This document shows positions 18,363 to 26,907 of a stretch of 64,000 bases of DNA, one piece after another (the first letter of the stretch is position 1; each line of letters starts with the position of its first letter). The position numbers and the translations under genes were made by a program. This stretch comes from Bradyrhizobiaceae bacterium Ga0074131 (lineage in GTDB: Bacteria > Pseudomonadota > Alphaproteobacteria > Rhizobiales > Xanthobacteraceae), in assembly GCA_001464035.1 (NCBI GenBank), contig LNEC01000006.1, forward strand, positions 310,001 through 374,000. Direction: 5' to 3'. The notes below the pieces were generated by a model, which had not been told where the DNA came from, searched no databases, and saw only the letters and a list, made by a program, of their open reading frames with translations.

Positions 18363-18770
18363 CTAGGCCTGCGGCGGATAGCGATCGAAGGTGGGCAGTT
18401 CGTGCGCGCCCTCCATCCAGCGAAGCCGCTCGGCCACCTGAACATGCACCGCGGCCGGAACGGCATCGGGGTCGTCGTACGTCCCGCTCTGAATATCGAT
18501 GAGCCCGGGCAACATATTCGCATTGATGTAGAAGAGCCCCGTACCGCAGTGGGCGCAAAAGTGCCGCCGGCCATGTTCCGAGGATTGGTAGACCTTCGGC
18601 TGCCCCTTCGTCACCTTGACCGCATCCTCGGCGTACATCGTCCAGCCGACCATCGGCGCGCCGGCGTGACGTCTGCAATCCGCGCAGTGACACAGCGCGT
18701 GAACGATGGGTTCGCCCTCCACCTGATAGCGGATGGCGCCGCAGTGACATCCGCCGGTGATGTTGCTCAT
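18363..18770 (-). CDS. GFA family (glutathione-dependent formaldehyde-activating-like) zinc protein
   Basis: A 135-residue protein with the zinc-binding pattern of the GFA/CENP-V fold: GCHCGAIRY, then CHCADCRRHAGAP, and FCAHCGTGLFY. These cysteines bind two zinc ions. Despite the family name, formaldehyde-glutathione condensation is shown for few members, so the role is open. The ATG at 18770 (MSNITGGCHCG) is the family start. It lies 107 bases downstream of hpnO on the same strand but does not look functionally tied to it. Confidence 0.88.
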   Translation of the reverse strand: MSNITGGCHCGAIRYQVEGEPIVHALCHCADCRRHAGAPMVGWTMYAEDAVKVTKGQPKVYQSSEHGRRHFCAHCGTGLFYINANMLPGLIDIQSGTYDDPDAVPAAVHVQVAERLRWMEGAHELPTFDRYPPQA

Positions 18771-18877
18771 GTGGTTACCCCGATCGATGCGGACCATGCC
18801 GCTTGATCCGGTCGATGATTTTCCAGATTTGCGGCTTCAAAGAGGCAATGCCCTGCCACTACTCCTGCTGTCGCATG

Positions 18878-20269
18878 CTACGCCGACTGCCGCACCGCGT
18901 TGTCGACCAGCGTCTTGCCGAGCGACCAGATCGCGCCGGGCACCTTGTGGCTGGCGGCGATCACCGCATCGAACGACGTCTCGATCCACTTGCAGTCTTC
19001 TTCGGTGATGGTCAGCGGCGGCAACAGCTTGATGGTGTGGCTGCCATGGCCGGAGACCTGGGTAAGGATCTTGTGTTCCTTGAACAGCGGCACCGTGATG
19101 AGCTGGCAGAACAGGCCCTTGTTGGCGCTCTCGAGCAAATTCCACGACGCCTTCAGCTTGAGCGATTTCGGCGGGCCGAACTCGACGCCGATCATCAATC
19201 CCTTGCCGCGGACTTCCTTCATCAATTCGTAGCCCGGCACCATCCGGGTCAGCGCCAGCTTGAGTTCGGCGCCGCGCCGGGCGGCCTGCTCGACCAGTTT
19301 TTCGGCCTCCATCACTTCGAGCGTCGCGATGCCGGCCGCCATCGCCAGATCGTTCTTCGCAAAGGTCGATCCGTGCACCACGGCGCGATCCATTCGATTG
19401 AAAATCTTGTCGAAGATGCTCTTTCGCGTCAGCACCGCGCCGACCGGAACGTGACCGCCCGACAGCGCCTTGGCCAACAGCACCATGTCGGGTTCGACGT
19501 TCCAGTGCTCCACCGCGAGAAATTTTCCGGTGCGGCCGATCCCGGTCTGGATCTCGTCGGCAATGAACAAGGTGCCGTATTTACGACACAGCGCGGCCGC
19601 GCCCGGCAGGAATTCGTTGCTGGGCAGATTGACGCCCTTGCCCTGGATCGGCTCGACGATGAAGGCCGCCACCTGGCGCGACGCCAGCGCCTGCTCCAGC
19701 GCGGCGAGATCGTCGAAGGGGATCGAGGTGCATCCGGGCAGCAGCGGTTCGAAACCGTTGCGGAAGTTCGGATCGTCGGTGAGCGACAGCGCGCCATAGG
19801 ACAGGCCGTGGTAGGCGTGCGCGCAGTACACGATTCCAGGCCGGCCGGTGGCGCAGCGTGCGAATTTGACCGCCGCCTCGACGGCCTCCGCGCCGGAATT
19901 GGCGAAGAACGCCTTGTCCAGCCAGGGGACGTATTTCAGCAGGCGTTCGGCCAGCACGCCCGCCAGCGTCGAGACGTCGAGTTGCACGAGGTTGGGCAGG
20001 TCGGCGTCGAGCACGCTCTTCAAGGCCTGGCGCAGCGCCGGGTGATTGCGGCCAATCGCAAAAACGCCAAATCCGCTCAGTAGATCGAGGTAACGTGCCC
20101 CGTCCCGATCGAACAAATACTGGCCCTGGCCCTTTTGGAACCCGACGTCATAGCCGATGGTCTTGAGAACCCTGACGAGTTGCTCATTGAGATGGCGCGT
20201 ATGCATGGAACTGCGTTGCGCCTGGCGGTCCACAAACATCTCGGAAACGTCTAGATTCGAATATACCAT
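18878..20269 (-). CDS. hpnO: HpnO, hopanoid side-chain aminotransferase (class III)
   Basis: The 463-residue protein is a PLP class III aminotransferase: FFANSGAEAVEAAVKFAR (phosphate contacts), FIADEIQTGIGRTG (aspartate that pairs with the PLP ring nitrogen) and LLAKALSGGHVPVGAV with the Schiff-base lysine at about residue 267. The N-terminus (LDVSEMFVDRQ..RSSMHTRHLNEQLVRVLKTIGYDVGFQKG) is as I recall for HpnO, which converts a bacteriohopane aldehyde to aminobacteriohopanetriol. Position at the edge of the hopanoid cluster supports this over an ornithine or acetylornithine aminotransferase. Start at the ATG at 20269. Confidence 0.9.
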   Translation of the reverse strand: MVYSNLDVSEMFVDRQAQRSSMHTRHLNEQLVRVLKTIGYDVGFQKGQGQYLFDRDGARYLDLLSGFGVFAIGRNHPALRQALKSVLDADLPNLVQLDVSTLAGVLAERLLKYVPWLDKAFFANSGAEAVEAAVKFARCATGRPGIVYCAHAYHGLSYGALSLTDDPNFRNGFEPLLPGCTSIPFDDLAALEQALASRQVAAFIVEPIQGKGVNLPSNEFLPGAAALCRKYGTLFIADEIQTGIGRTGKFLAVEHWNVEPDMVLLAKALSGGHVPVGAVLTRKSIFDKIFNRMDRAVVHGSTFAKNDLAMAAGIATLEVMEAEKLVEQAARRGAELKLALTRMVPGYELMKEVRGKGLMIGVEFGPPKSLKLKASWNLLESANKGLFCQLITVPLFKEHKILTQVSGHGSHTIKLLPPLTITEEDCKWIETSFDAVIAASHKVPGAIWSLGKTLVDNAVRQSA

Positions 20270-20366
20270 TCATTACATACTTCGGTTGATGGGCATTTCG
20301 TCAACTGGAAACGCCCAATGCGGCGTTTTGACCTCACTGGATCATCCACTACACAGGTTTTGAAAC

Positions 20367-21020
20367 ATGTTGCACTGCCCACAAAAGATCACGCGCGTTG
20401 TTGTCTGCTGCGGTCTGGTTTTGGCGGCGGGAATCATCCCGGCGATGGCCGCGGATCCGACCGGCGACTGGAAGGTGGCCGACGGTGTCGCCAACATCCG
20501 CGTCGCCGAATGCAACGGCAGCATGTGGGGCGTGGTGTCGTGGGAGAAGACGCCGGGCGGCCGCGACAAGAACAATCCCGATGTCTCGAAACAGAGCAGG
20601 CCGACGTTGGGAATGCCGATCCTGATCGACATGAAAAAGAAGAAGCCTTCCGTCGATGCCTGGGAAGGCCAAGTCTACAACGCCAAGGACGGCCAGTTCT
20701 ACAGCTCGACGATCAAGCCGGTCGGCTCGGATCAGCTGGAGATTAAAGGCTGCGTGCTGGGCTTTCTCTGCGGCGGCGAAACCTGGACCCGGGTCGCCGG
20801 TCCGATTCCCTCGAGCCCGGCCAACAGCATGGCCAAGAGCGCGCCAAAGGGAATGGCAGCGCCCGCCAAGGCCGCCGCGCCGACGGCGACACCGACCGCG
20901 CCGAAGACCACCGGCGCCGTTAACGCTGCTGCCAAGCCTGCTCAGAAGCAGGCCTCCGGCCAGCCCGGCGACATCGGCGATATCTGCCTACTCCCCGATA
21001 TCGCGCGGTTTGCCCATTAG
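20367..21020 (+). CDS. DUF2147 domain exported protein
   Basis: The 217-residue product has a signal peptide (VVVCCGLVLAAGIIPAMAADP) and a DUF2147 lipocalin-like domain: DPTGDWKVADGVANIRVAECNGSMWGVVSWEKTPG, GMPILIDMKKK, WEGQVYNAKDGQFYSSTIKPVGSDQLEIKGCVLGFLCGGETWTRV. After residue 150 there is a low-complexity A/P/T/K tail. The function of DUF2147 is unknown. The gene ends 33 bases inside the end of the convergent hpnN, in a different frame, so the last eleven codons (CLLPDIARFAH) overlap hpnN and may be a readthrough extension. Divergent from hpnO by 97 bases. Confidence 0.85.
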   Translation: MLHCPQKITRVVVCCGLVLAAGIIPAMAADPTGDWKVADGVANIRVAECNGSMWGVVSWEKTPGGRDKNNPDVSKQSRPTLGMPILIDMKKKKPSVDAWEGQVYNAKDGQFYSSTIKPVGSDQLEIKGCVLGFLCGGETWTRVAGPIPSSPANSMAKSAPKGMAAPAKAAAPTATPTAPKTTGAVNAAAKPAQKQASGQPGDIGDICLLPDIARFAH

Positions 21021-23582
21021 CGCCGGCTGGAACAACAGCACCGCGGCCAGCGTGATGACGAACGACAGCGCCAGCAACTTGCCCATGCTCGCCGTGCCCG
21101 GATGGCTCGACAGCCACAGGCTTCCGAACGCCGTGGCTGTCGTCAGCGCGCTGAAGAAGATCGCTCGCGTCAGGCTGGTCTGCAGCAGATTGGTCCGGCC
21201 TGACCGCCAGGCCGTGACGTAGTAGATTTTGAACGCGACGCCGACGCCGAGCAGCAGCGGCAGGGCGACGATGTTGGCGAAGTTGAGCGGCAACCCAATC
21301 AGCACGCAGATTTCCAGCGTCACCGCTCCCGCCACCAGCAGCGGCACCATCGTCATGAGCACGTCAGTGACGCGCCGCAACGCCAGCCAGAGCAGCAGGC
21401 TGATCACGACCAGCGCCGCGATGCCGGCGTGGATGAACGCCCTCACAATGGTGTCGCCCGACTTGAGAATCGATACCGGTCCCCCGATCGCATTCGGCTC
21501 GGCGGCGAGCACCGCGTTGGCAAATGTGCGCAAGGTTTCGTTGTCGTTCGGATCGCCGCGCGGCAGCGCCTCGACACGGATCAGGCCGTCCTTGGTTTTC
21601 CAGCCGGCCACCAGATCGGCCGGCAGGGTCTTGAGGCTGACCGGCTGCGCCTGCAGTGAATTCTCGAGCTGATCGAGCATCACTTTCAGCGGCGTGACGA
21701 AAATCGCCTGCGCCTTGTTTCGCACCGCCTCGCTCGATTCAGCAAGTTTCGACAAGGCGTCGGCCAGCCGCCGCGACGCCACGGCACCCGGACCCTTGGC
21801 CTCGCCGGCGGCCTTGCGCAGGCTCTCCGCCGATCCCTTCAGGGATGCCACGTTCTCCTCGTCGGAAGGCGCGGCATCGATCGAGTCTGGATTGAGTGCG
21901 GGAAGCAGGAGCTTCGCCGCCTGCGCGATCAGTTTAAGCTTGGCCGGCTGGTCCGACGGCACGAAACTGTCCAGTGACATGACGCGAAGGACTTCCGGAA
22001 CCTTTTCCAGCCTATCTTCGATCTTCCTCGCCTCGGCTTCCGAATTGGTCATCACGTTGATGGCGTTGGCGCCGGTGTTCGGATCCTTGCGCAGATCGAG
22101 AAAGGTCGCGATCGATTCGACCTGCGAGTTGCGCAGATTGATCGGATTGAAGTCGAACTTCAGGAAATACAACAACGGCAGGCCGGCAACCGCAATCAGC
22201 AGCGTACCGACGATAATGATGACGCGATGCTTTTCCAGGAACTCATCGACCGGCGCGAGGAAGGCGTAGCCCACCGGCTCCATTTCGCCGGGCGGGTTGA
22301 GCATTTTCAGCAACGCCGGCAGCACCGTGATGCTGGTCAGGAACGCAATCAGCATCCCAGCGCCGGCGATCTTGCCAAGCTCCGAGATACCCTTGTAGTC
22401 GGTCGGCAGGAAGCAGAGGAATCCCGCCGCCGTCGCCATCGCTGCGAGCGAGAGCGGAACCGCCGAGCGTTCCGCGGCACTCGCCAGCGCCTGCGCCAGG
22501 TCGTCGTTCTTGAAACGCTCCGAACGGTAGCGGACGCTGAACTGGATGCCAAAATCCACGCCCAGTCCGACGAACAGCACGGCGAAGGCGATCGAGAGCA
22601 GGTTGAGCGAACCCACCATCATCAGACCCACTGCCGTGGTGATAGCCAGCCCGATGAACAGATTCAGGAACACGGCGAAGATGATCTTGGACGAATGCAG
22701 CGCCATCCATAGAATGACGAGCACGACCAGCACGGTGCCGATGCCGTTGATGATGGCGCCATCCTGAACGGTCGCGAACTCTTCGTTGGCGATCGGAACC
22801 GGGCCGGTCAGCCTGACCCTCGCGCCATAGTCGCCCGCGAAATTGAGTTCGGTGGCCGCCTGTCGGATCGCGTCGGTCGCGGCCTTGCCGGGTTCCAGCG
22901 CGTTGAAATCGAGGATCGGCTTGAACTCGATGAAGGCGCGGCGATCGGAATCGGTGAGCGGCTTGTCACTCATGAGCTCGCGCCACGAGAATGTCGCAGC
23001 GCCTTTGTTCAACACATCCTCGACCGTCTGGGCGATCAGGTTGAAGGGCCGTTCGGTGCTATCGAGCTTGAACTGTCCGCGCTTGATACCGGCAAGGCCG
23101 GTTTCCAGCGCCCCGGTCAGGCCGCGAATGCTGGGATCACCGGCCATGATCTCGATCAGGGGGGCCGCGGCGGCGAGCTGGCCGGTCAGCTTGCCGACCT
23201 CCTCGACCGGGAGGAACAGCAGCCCGTTCCTCTCGAAAAATGGTCCGGAGCCGAGTGGCTGGACCGTTTCGAAATTCTTGGTATCGCCGGCCAGCTTGCG
23301 CGCCAGCGCGGCGCTCGCCGCGCCGGTCAGTTCCGGCGTCGGCGCCTCGATGACGGCCAGGATGGTCCGCTCCCGATCGAACGCCGCGCCGAATTGATTG
23401 TCGCGCTTGCGCCAGTCGAGGTCGGGCGAAATCAGGGTGTTGATGTCGGTGTTGATGGCGAAATTGCGGGCGCTGTAGACGCCCGATGCGATCGCGAGAA
23501 GAAGTGAGATCAGGACAGTTGGAACGGCAAACCGCGTGCAGGCCTTGACAGTCGAGACGACAAAACTTGTCAGCACATCCAT
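20988..23582 (-). CDS. hpnN: HpnN, RND/MMPL family hopanoid exporter
   Basis: The 864-residue protein has the two-repeat RND/MMPL plan: one N-terminal helix, a large periplasmic loop with the FAINTDINTLISPDLDWR motif, five helices (residues about 275-420, including LSIAFAVLFVGLGVDFGIQFSVRYR), a second periplasmic loop and a second helix bundle near the C-terminus (VVISLLLWLALRRVTDVLMTMVPLLVAGAVTLE). In Rhodopseudomonas palustris HpnN moves hopanoids from inner to outer membrane. The position between hpnO and ispH-hpnH fits. Its stop overlaps the convergent DUF2147 gene. Start is the ATG at 23582. Confidence 0.93.
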   Translation of the reverse strand: MDVLTSFVVSTVKACTRFAVPTVLISLLLAIASGVYSARNFAINTDINTLISPDLDWRKRDNQFGAAFDRERTILAVIEAPTPELTGAASAALARKLAGDTKNFETVQPLGSGPFFERNGLLFLPVEEVGKLTGQLAAAAPLIEIMAGDPSIRGLTGALETGLAGIKRGQFKLDSTERPFNLIAQTVEDVLNKGAATFSWRELMSDKPLTDSDRRAFIEFKPILDFNALEPGKAATDAIRQAATELNFAGDYGARVRLTGPVPIANEEFATVQDGAIINGIGTVLVVLVILWMALHSSKIIFAVFLNLFIGLAITTAVGLMMVGSLNLLSIAFAVLFVGLGVDFGIQFSVRYRSERFKNDDLAQALASAAERSAVPLSLAAMATAAGFLCFLPTDYKGISELGKIAGAGMLIAFLTSITVLPALLKMLNPPGEMEPVGYAFLAPVDEFLEKHRVIIIVGTLLIAVAGLPLLYFLKFDFNPINLRNSQVESIATFLDLRKDPNTGANAINVMTNSEAEARKIEDRLEKVPEVLRVMSLDSFVPSDQPAKLKLIAQAAKLLLPALNPDSIDAAPSDEENVASLKGSAESLRKAAGEAKGPGAVASRRLADALSKLAESSEAVRNKAQAIFVTPLKVMLDQLENSLQAQPVSLKTLPADLVAGWKTKDGLIRVEALPRGDPNDNETLRTFANAVLAAEPNAIGGPVSILKSGDTIVRAFIHAGIAALVVISLLLWLALRRVTDVLMTMVPLLVAGAVTLEICVLIGLPLNFANIVALPLLLGVGVAFKIYYVTAWRSGRTNLLQTSLTRAIFFSALTTATAFGSLWLSSHPGTASMGKLLALSFVITLAAVLLFQPALMGKPRDIGE

Positions 23583-23972
23583 TCTTTCTCAGGTTGAGCG
23601 CCTGCCGGAAATGTCCGCTGTCTACCGGAGTTCCGCAGGCCTATCTAATGTTGTTTGTGGGCTTTGGCCTTCGAACCAGGTCAATCAGCGCAAAATGCGC
23701 CGAAACTGCGCTGCGGCTGATATAGACCGGCTGATCAGGCGGTAAAGTGACCAAGGCCTGCCCGGGAACCGGGTTTCCTCGGGGGCGGAACAATGTATCA
23801 TAGTACCTATATTCTCTTAACGCCGTGGCGGTCATTCGCGATACGGCTTTTCTAAACGACTGTTTTTTGCCACAAAGTCCTGTGCCTCCATAGGCTTGGA
23901 AGGAAGCCGCCCGATGCGGCAAATGGCGGACAGAGCGAATGAGGTTGGTGCATCTTGCGTAACGGGCATCCC
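23583..23972. other. Divergent intergenic region between hpnN and ispH
   Basis: 390 bases that must carry the promoters for hpnN (minus) and ispH-hpnH (plus). A 93-residue minus-strand frame (23641-23922) has no motif or ribosome site. I could not assign a convincing promoter or operator. Nothing else is visible. Confidence 0.5.
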
Positions 23973-24899
23973 ATGGAAGTTTATCTGGCGCAGCCCCGCG
24001 GCTTTTGCGCGGGCGTCGTGCGTGCGATCGAGATCGTCGAACGCGCGATCGAAAAGTATGGTCCGCCGGTATATGTCCGCCACGAGATCGTCCACAACAA
24101 ATACGTGGTCGAAAGCCTGAAGAACAAGGGCGCCATCTTCGTCGAGGATCTGTGCGAGGTGCCGCCGCTGGCGGTCACGGTATTCAGCGCCCATGGCGTC
24201 GCCAGGAGCGTCGAGGAGGAAGCCGCGGCCCGCGGCCTGCCGGTGCTCAACGCCACCTGTCCTCTGGTCACCAAGGTCCACAACCAGGGCAAGCGCTATA
24301 TGTCGAAGGGCCGCGCGCTGATCCTGATTGGCCACGCTGGCCATCCCGAGGTCGAGGGAACCATGGGCCAGGTTCCAGGCCCAGTCACGCTGGTTCAGAA
24401 CGTCGACGATGTGGGTGCCCTGACGCTGCCGGCCGACACCCCGGTGGCCTATATCACCCAGACCACGCTGAGCGTAGACGACACGAAAGACATCATTTCA
24501 GCCCTTCAGGGGCGATTTACGGATATTCAAGGCCCGGACATACGGGATATCTGCTATGCGACACAGAACCGTCAATCTGCGGTAAGGGACCTCAGCAAGC
24601 TCGTGGACGTTATCCTGGTGGTCGGGGCCACCAACAGTTCCAACTCGAACAGGCTGCGCGAAATCGGCACCGAGGTTGGGGTCGCGAGTTATCTCATTGC
24701 CGACGGCAGCGAGCTGAACCCGGAATGGCTGAAGGACGCCAAGGCCGTCGGCATCACCGCCGGGGCCTCGGCTCCCGAGGTTCTGGTCGACGATGTGATC
24801 GAGGCCCTGCGGCGGATCGGACCGGTCAGGGTTTCGGTGCTGCCGGGTCGCGAAGAAAATATCGAATTCCGGCTTCCGGCGGAACTGACTGCGGGCTGA
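23973..24899 (+). CDS. ispH: 4-hydroxy-3-methylbut-2-enyl diphosphate reductase IspH
   Basis: The 308-residue protein is IspH/LytB, the last enzyme of the MEP pathway, which turns HMBPP into IPP and DMAPP with a 4Fe-4S cluster. The three cluster cysteines are present in [22 protein letters not shown] and [11 protein letters not shown]; the proton-relay glutamate is in [10 protein letters not shown], and the diphosphate-binding SSNSNRL is intact. I choose the ATG at 23973 ([11 protein letters not shown]); an in-frame TTG at 23955 is possible. Placement directly before hpnH ties isoprenoid supply to hopanoid production; a second ispH elsewhere in the genome is common in this group. Confidence 0.95.
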   Translation: MEVYLAQPRGFCAGVVRAIEIVERAIEKYGPPVYVRHEIVHNKYVVESLKNKGAIFVEDLCEVPPLAVTVFSAHGVARSVEEEAAARGLPVLNATCPLVTKVHNQGKRYMSKGRALILIGHAGHPEVEGTMGQVPGPVTLVQNVDDVGALTLPADTPVAYITQTTLSVDDTKDIISALQGRFTDIQGPDIRDICYATQNRQSAVRDLSKLVDVILVVGATNSSNSNRLREIGTEVGVASYLIADGSELNPEWLKDAKAVGITAGASAPEVLVDDVIEALRRIGPVRVSVLPGREENIEFRLPAELTAG

Positions 24900-24937
24900 T
24901 CAAACCTCTCTTCTTCAAGTCCAGAAAGAAACTTCTA

Positions 24938-26098
24938 ATGGCAATACCGTTCTTCAAAGAGTTGCGTATCGGCGGCTACATGATGAAGCAGAAGCTGCTT
25001 GGCCGGAAACGCTATCCGCTGGTGCTGATGCTCGAGCCGCTGTTTCGCTGCAACCTTGCCTGCGTCGGCTGTGGCAAGATCGATTATCCGGACGCTATTC
25101 TCAACCGCCGAATGTCGGCGCAGGAATGCTGGGATGCCGCCGACGAATGCGGCGCGCCGATGGTGGCGATTCCCGGCGGCGAGCCGCTGATCCACAAGGA
25201 AATCGGCGAGATCGTCCGCGGCCTGGTGGCGCGGAAGAAATTCGTGTCGTTGTGCACCAATGCGCTGCTCCTGGAAAAGAAGCTCGATCTGTTCGAGCCC
25301 TCGCCCTATCTGTTCTTCTCGGTGCATCTCGACGGCCTGAAAGACCACCACGACAAGGCGGTGTCGCAGAAGGGCGTGTTCGATCGGGCGGTTTCGGCGA
25401 TCAAGGCGGCCAAGGCCAAGGGGTTTGCGGTCAATGTCAACGCCACCATCTTCGACGGCCACGCCGCCGAAGACATCGCCAAATTTCTCGACTTCACCAC
25501 CGAGCTGGGGGTCGGCGTCTCGATGTCACCGGGCTACGCCTATGAGCGGGCGCCCGACCAGGAGCACTTCCTCAACCGCACCAAGACCAAGAAGCTGTTC
25601 CGCGACGTGTTCGCGCTCGGCAAGGGCAAGAAGTGGAACTTCATGCATTCCGGCCTGTTCCTGGACTTCCTCGCCGGCAATCAGGAATATGAGTGCACCC
25701 CGTGGGGCATGCCGGCGCGCAACATTTTCGGCTGGCAGAAGCCGTGCTACCTGCTCGGCGAAGGCTATACCAAGACCTTCAAGGAATTGATGGAGACTAC
25801 CGACTGGGAAACCTACGGCACCGGCAAGTACGAGAAGTGCGCCGACTGCATGGCCCATTGCGGCTATGAGCCGACCGCCGCGAATGCGGCGCTCAGCAAC
25901 CCTCTGAAGGCCATGTGGGTTGCGCTGCGCGGCGTCAGGACCACCGGTCCGATGGCGCCCGAGATCAGTCTGGATAACCAGCGTCCGGCGCAGTACATCT
26001 TCTCGGCAGAAGTGCAGAAGCGGCTGTCGGATATCCGCCGCGACGAAGCTGCGGCGGCTGCCGCCAAGGCACAGCAGAAGGCTTCAACCGCCGCCTGA
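24938..26098 (+). CDS. hpnH: HpnH, adenosylhopane synthase (radical SAM)
   Basis: The 386-residue protein carries CNLACVGC (C-x3-C-x2-C) near residues 36-43 for the radical SAM cluster, GGEPL for SAM binding, and a C-terminal cysteine group (CTPWG, KPCYLL, CADCMAHCGYE) of the SPASM-like type. HpnH joins a 5'-deoxyadenosyl radical to diploptene, giving adenosylhopane, the first step to all C35 hopanoids. The ATG at 24938 has an agaaag ribosome site. It starts 38 bases after ispH, probably one transcript, and is followed by a strong terminator hairpin facing the convergent hpnG. Confidence 0.95.
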   Translation: MAIPFFKELRIGGYMMKQKLLGRKRYPLVLMLEPLFRCNLACVGCGKIDYPDAILNRRMSAQECWDAADECGAPMVAIPGGEPLIHKEIGEIVRGLVARKKFVSLCTNALLLEKKLDLFEPSPYLFFSVHLDGLKDHHDKAVSQKGVFDRAVSAIKAAKAKGFAVNVNATIFDGHAAEDIAKFLDFTTELGVGVSMSPGYAYERAPDQEHFLNRTKTKKLFRDVFALGKGKKWNFMHSGLFLDFLAGNQEYECTPWGMPARNIFGWQKPCYLLGEGYTKTFKELMETTDWETYGTGKYEKCADCMAHCGYEPTAANAALSNPLKAMWVALRGVRTTGPMAPEISLDNQRPAQYIFSAEVQKRLSDIRRDEAAAAAAKAQQKASTAA

Positions 26099-26122
26099 AT
26101 CGATCACGGAGAAAAACGAGGT

Positions 26123-26146
26123 GGGGCGCGATAAGGATCGCGCCCC
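26123..26146 (+). terminator. Terminator hairpin between hpnH and hpnG
   Basis: A perfect 10-bp stem (26123-26132 with 26137-26146, loop aagg) follows the hpnH stop by 24 bases. Being symmetric it may also act on the convergent hpnCDEFG transcript. The tail gtcttcgttgt is T-rich on the plus strand; upstream gaaaaac gives a T-run on the minus strand. Confidence 0.75.
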
Positions 26147-26172
26147 GTCTTCGTTGTCGCGGCGTTTCAGCC

Positions 26173-26907
26173 TCACAGGTCCGCCGTGGCGAGGCCTTCG
26201 CTGCCGAGCAGGAAGCCTCGACAGCCGCGCAGGCTCTTCAGAGCACGATTGAAATCGATCCCGGTAGAGACCAGCGCGCGCAGCGTCAGCGGATTGCGCG
26301 CCACGCCGCTCAGCACCTTGCGCAGATCGATATCGCCGTTCGGCTTGATCGCGGCCATCGCCAGCGCCGGCAAGGCCCGGCTGGCGGGGTCGCTGATCAC
26401 CCGCAGGGCTGCGAACGGAAGGCCGGCCTCGGCCGCGTACGCCGCGGCAATATGGCTCTCCATGTCGACCGCCGCCGCCCCGGTCTCCGAGCGCAGCGCG
26501 GCTTTGCAGGCGCGGGCGGCAACCACCCGTTCGACGCCGGCCAAGCCGCCCCTGACCACCCGCTGGCGCTTGAGCCCGACGCTGGCGATCAGTTCTTCAT
26601 TGAGTGCCAAGCCGGCCAGCCAGCGGGTATCGCCGGCCAGCACCTCGGTCGCCACCACGACGTCGCCTGATTTCAAGCTCGGGTCTAACCCGCCGGCGAC
26701 CCCGAAGCTGATCACGCCCCTGATCGTCGACGGATCGAAAACGGTCAGCAGGGCCCGCAATTGCTGCGGATCGCTACTGCTGCAGATCACGGTCATGCCG
26801 GGCCCGGCCGCGATGCGAGCCTCCTGCACCAGTCCAGTCACAATCAGCACCGGCCGCGGATCAATTGGATTGCCCGCGAACGCATCGTCCCCCGCCCCCA
26901 AAATCAC
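26173..26907 (-). CDS. hpnG: HpnG, adenosylhopane phosphorylase/nucleosidase
   Basis: The 244-residue product is a nucleoside phosphorylase-fold protein: VLIVTGLVQEARIAAGPGM, a GVISFGVAGGLDPSLKSGDVV ribose/phosphate-binding stretch and AAVDMESHIAAAYAAEAGLPFAALRVISD, where the ME pair contacts ribose. HpnG removes adenine from adenosylhopane to give ribosylhopane. It overlaps hpnF by four bases (ATGA), the last gene of hpnC-D-E-F-G. The ATG at 26907 is the only sensible start. Confidence 0.92.
   Translation of the reverse strand: MILGAGDDAFAGNPIDPRPVLIVTGLVQEARIAAGPGMTVICSSSDPQQLRALLTVFDPSTIRGVISFGVAGGLDPSLKSGDVVVATEVLAGDTRWLAGLALNEELIASVGLKRQRVVRGGLAGVERVVAARACKAALRSETGAAAVDMESHIAAAYAAEAGLPFAALRVISDPASRALPALAMAAIKPNGDIDLRKVLSGVARNPLTLRALVSTGIDFNRALKSLRGCRGFLLGSEGLATADL

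Noticed and set aside
23641..23922. A 93-residue minus-strand frame between hpnN and ispH
   Set aside because: No ribosome site, no recognisable pattern, and it lies in the expected promoter region.
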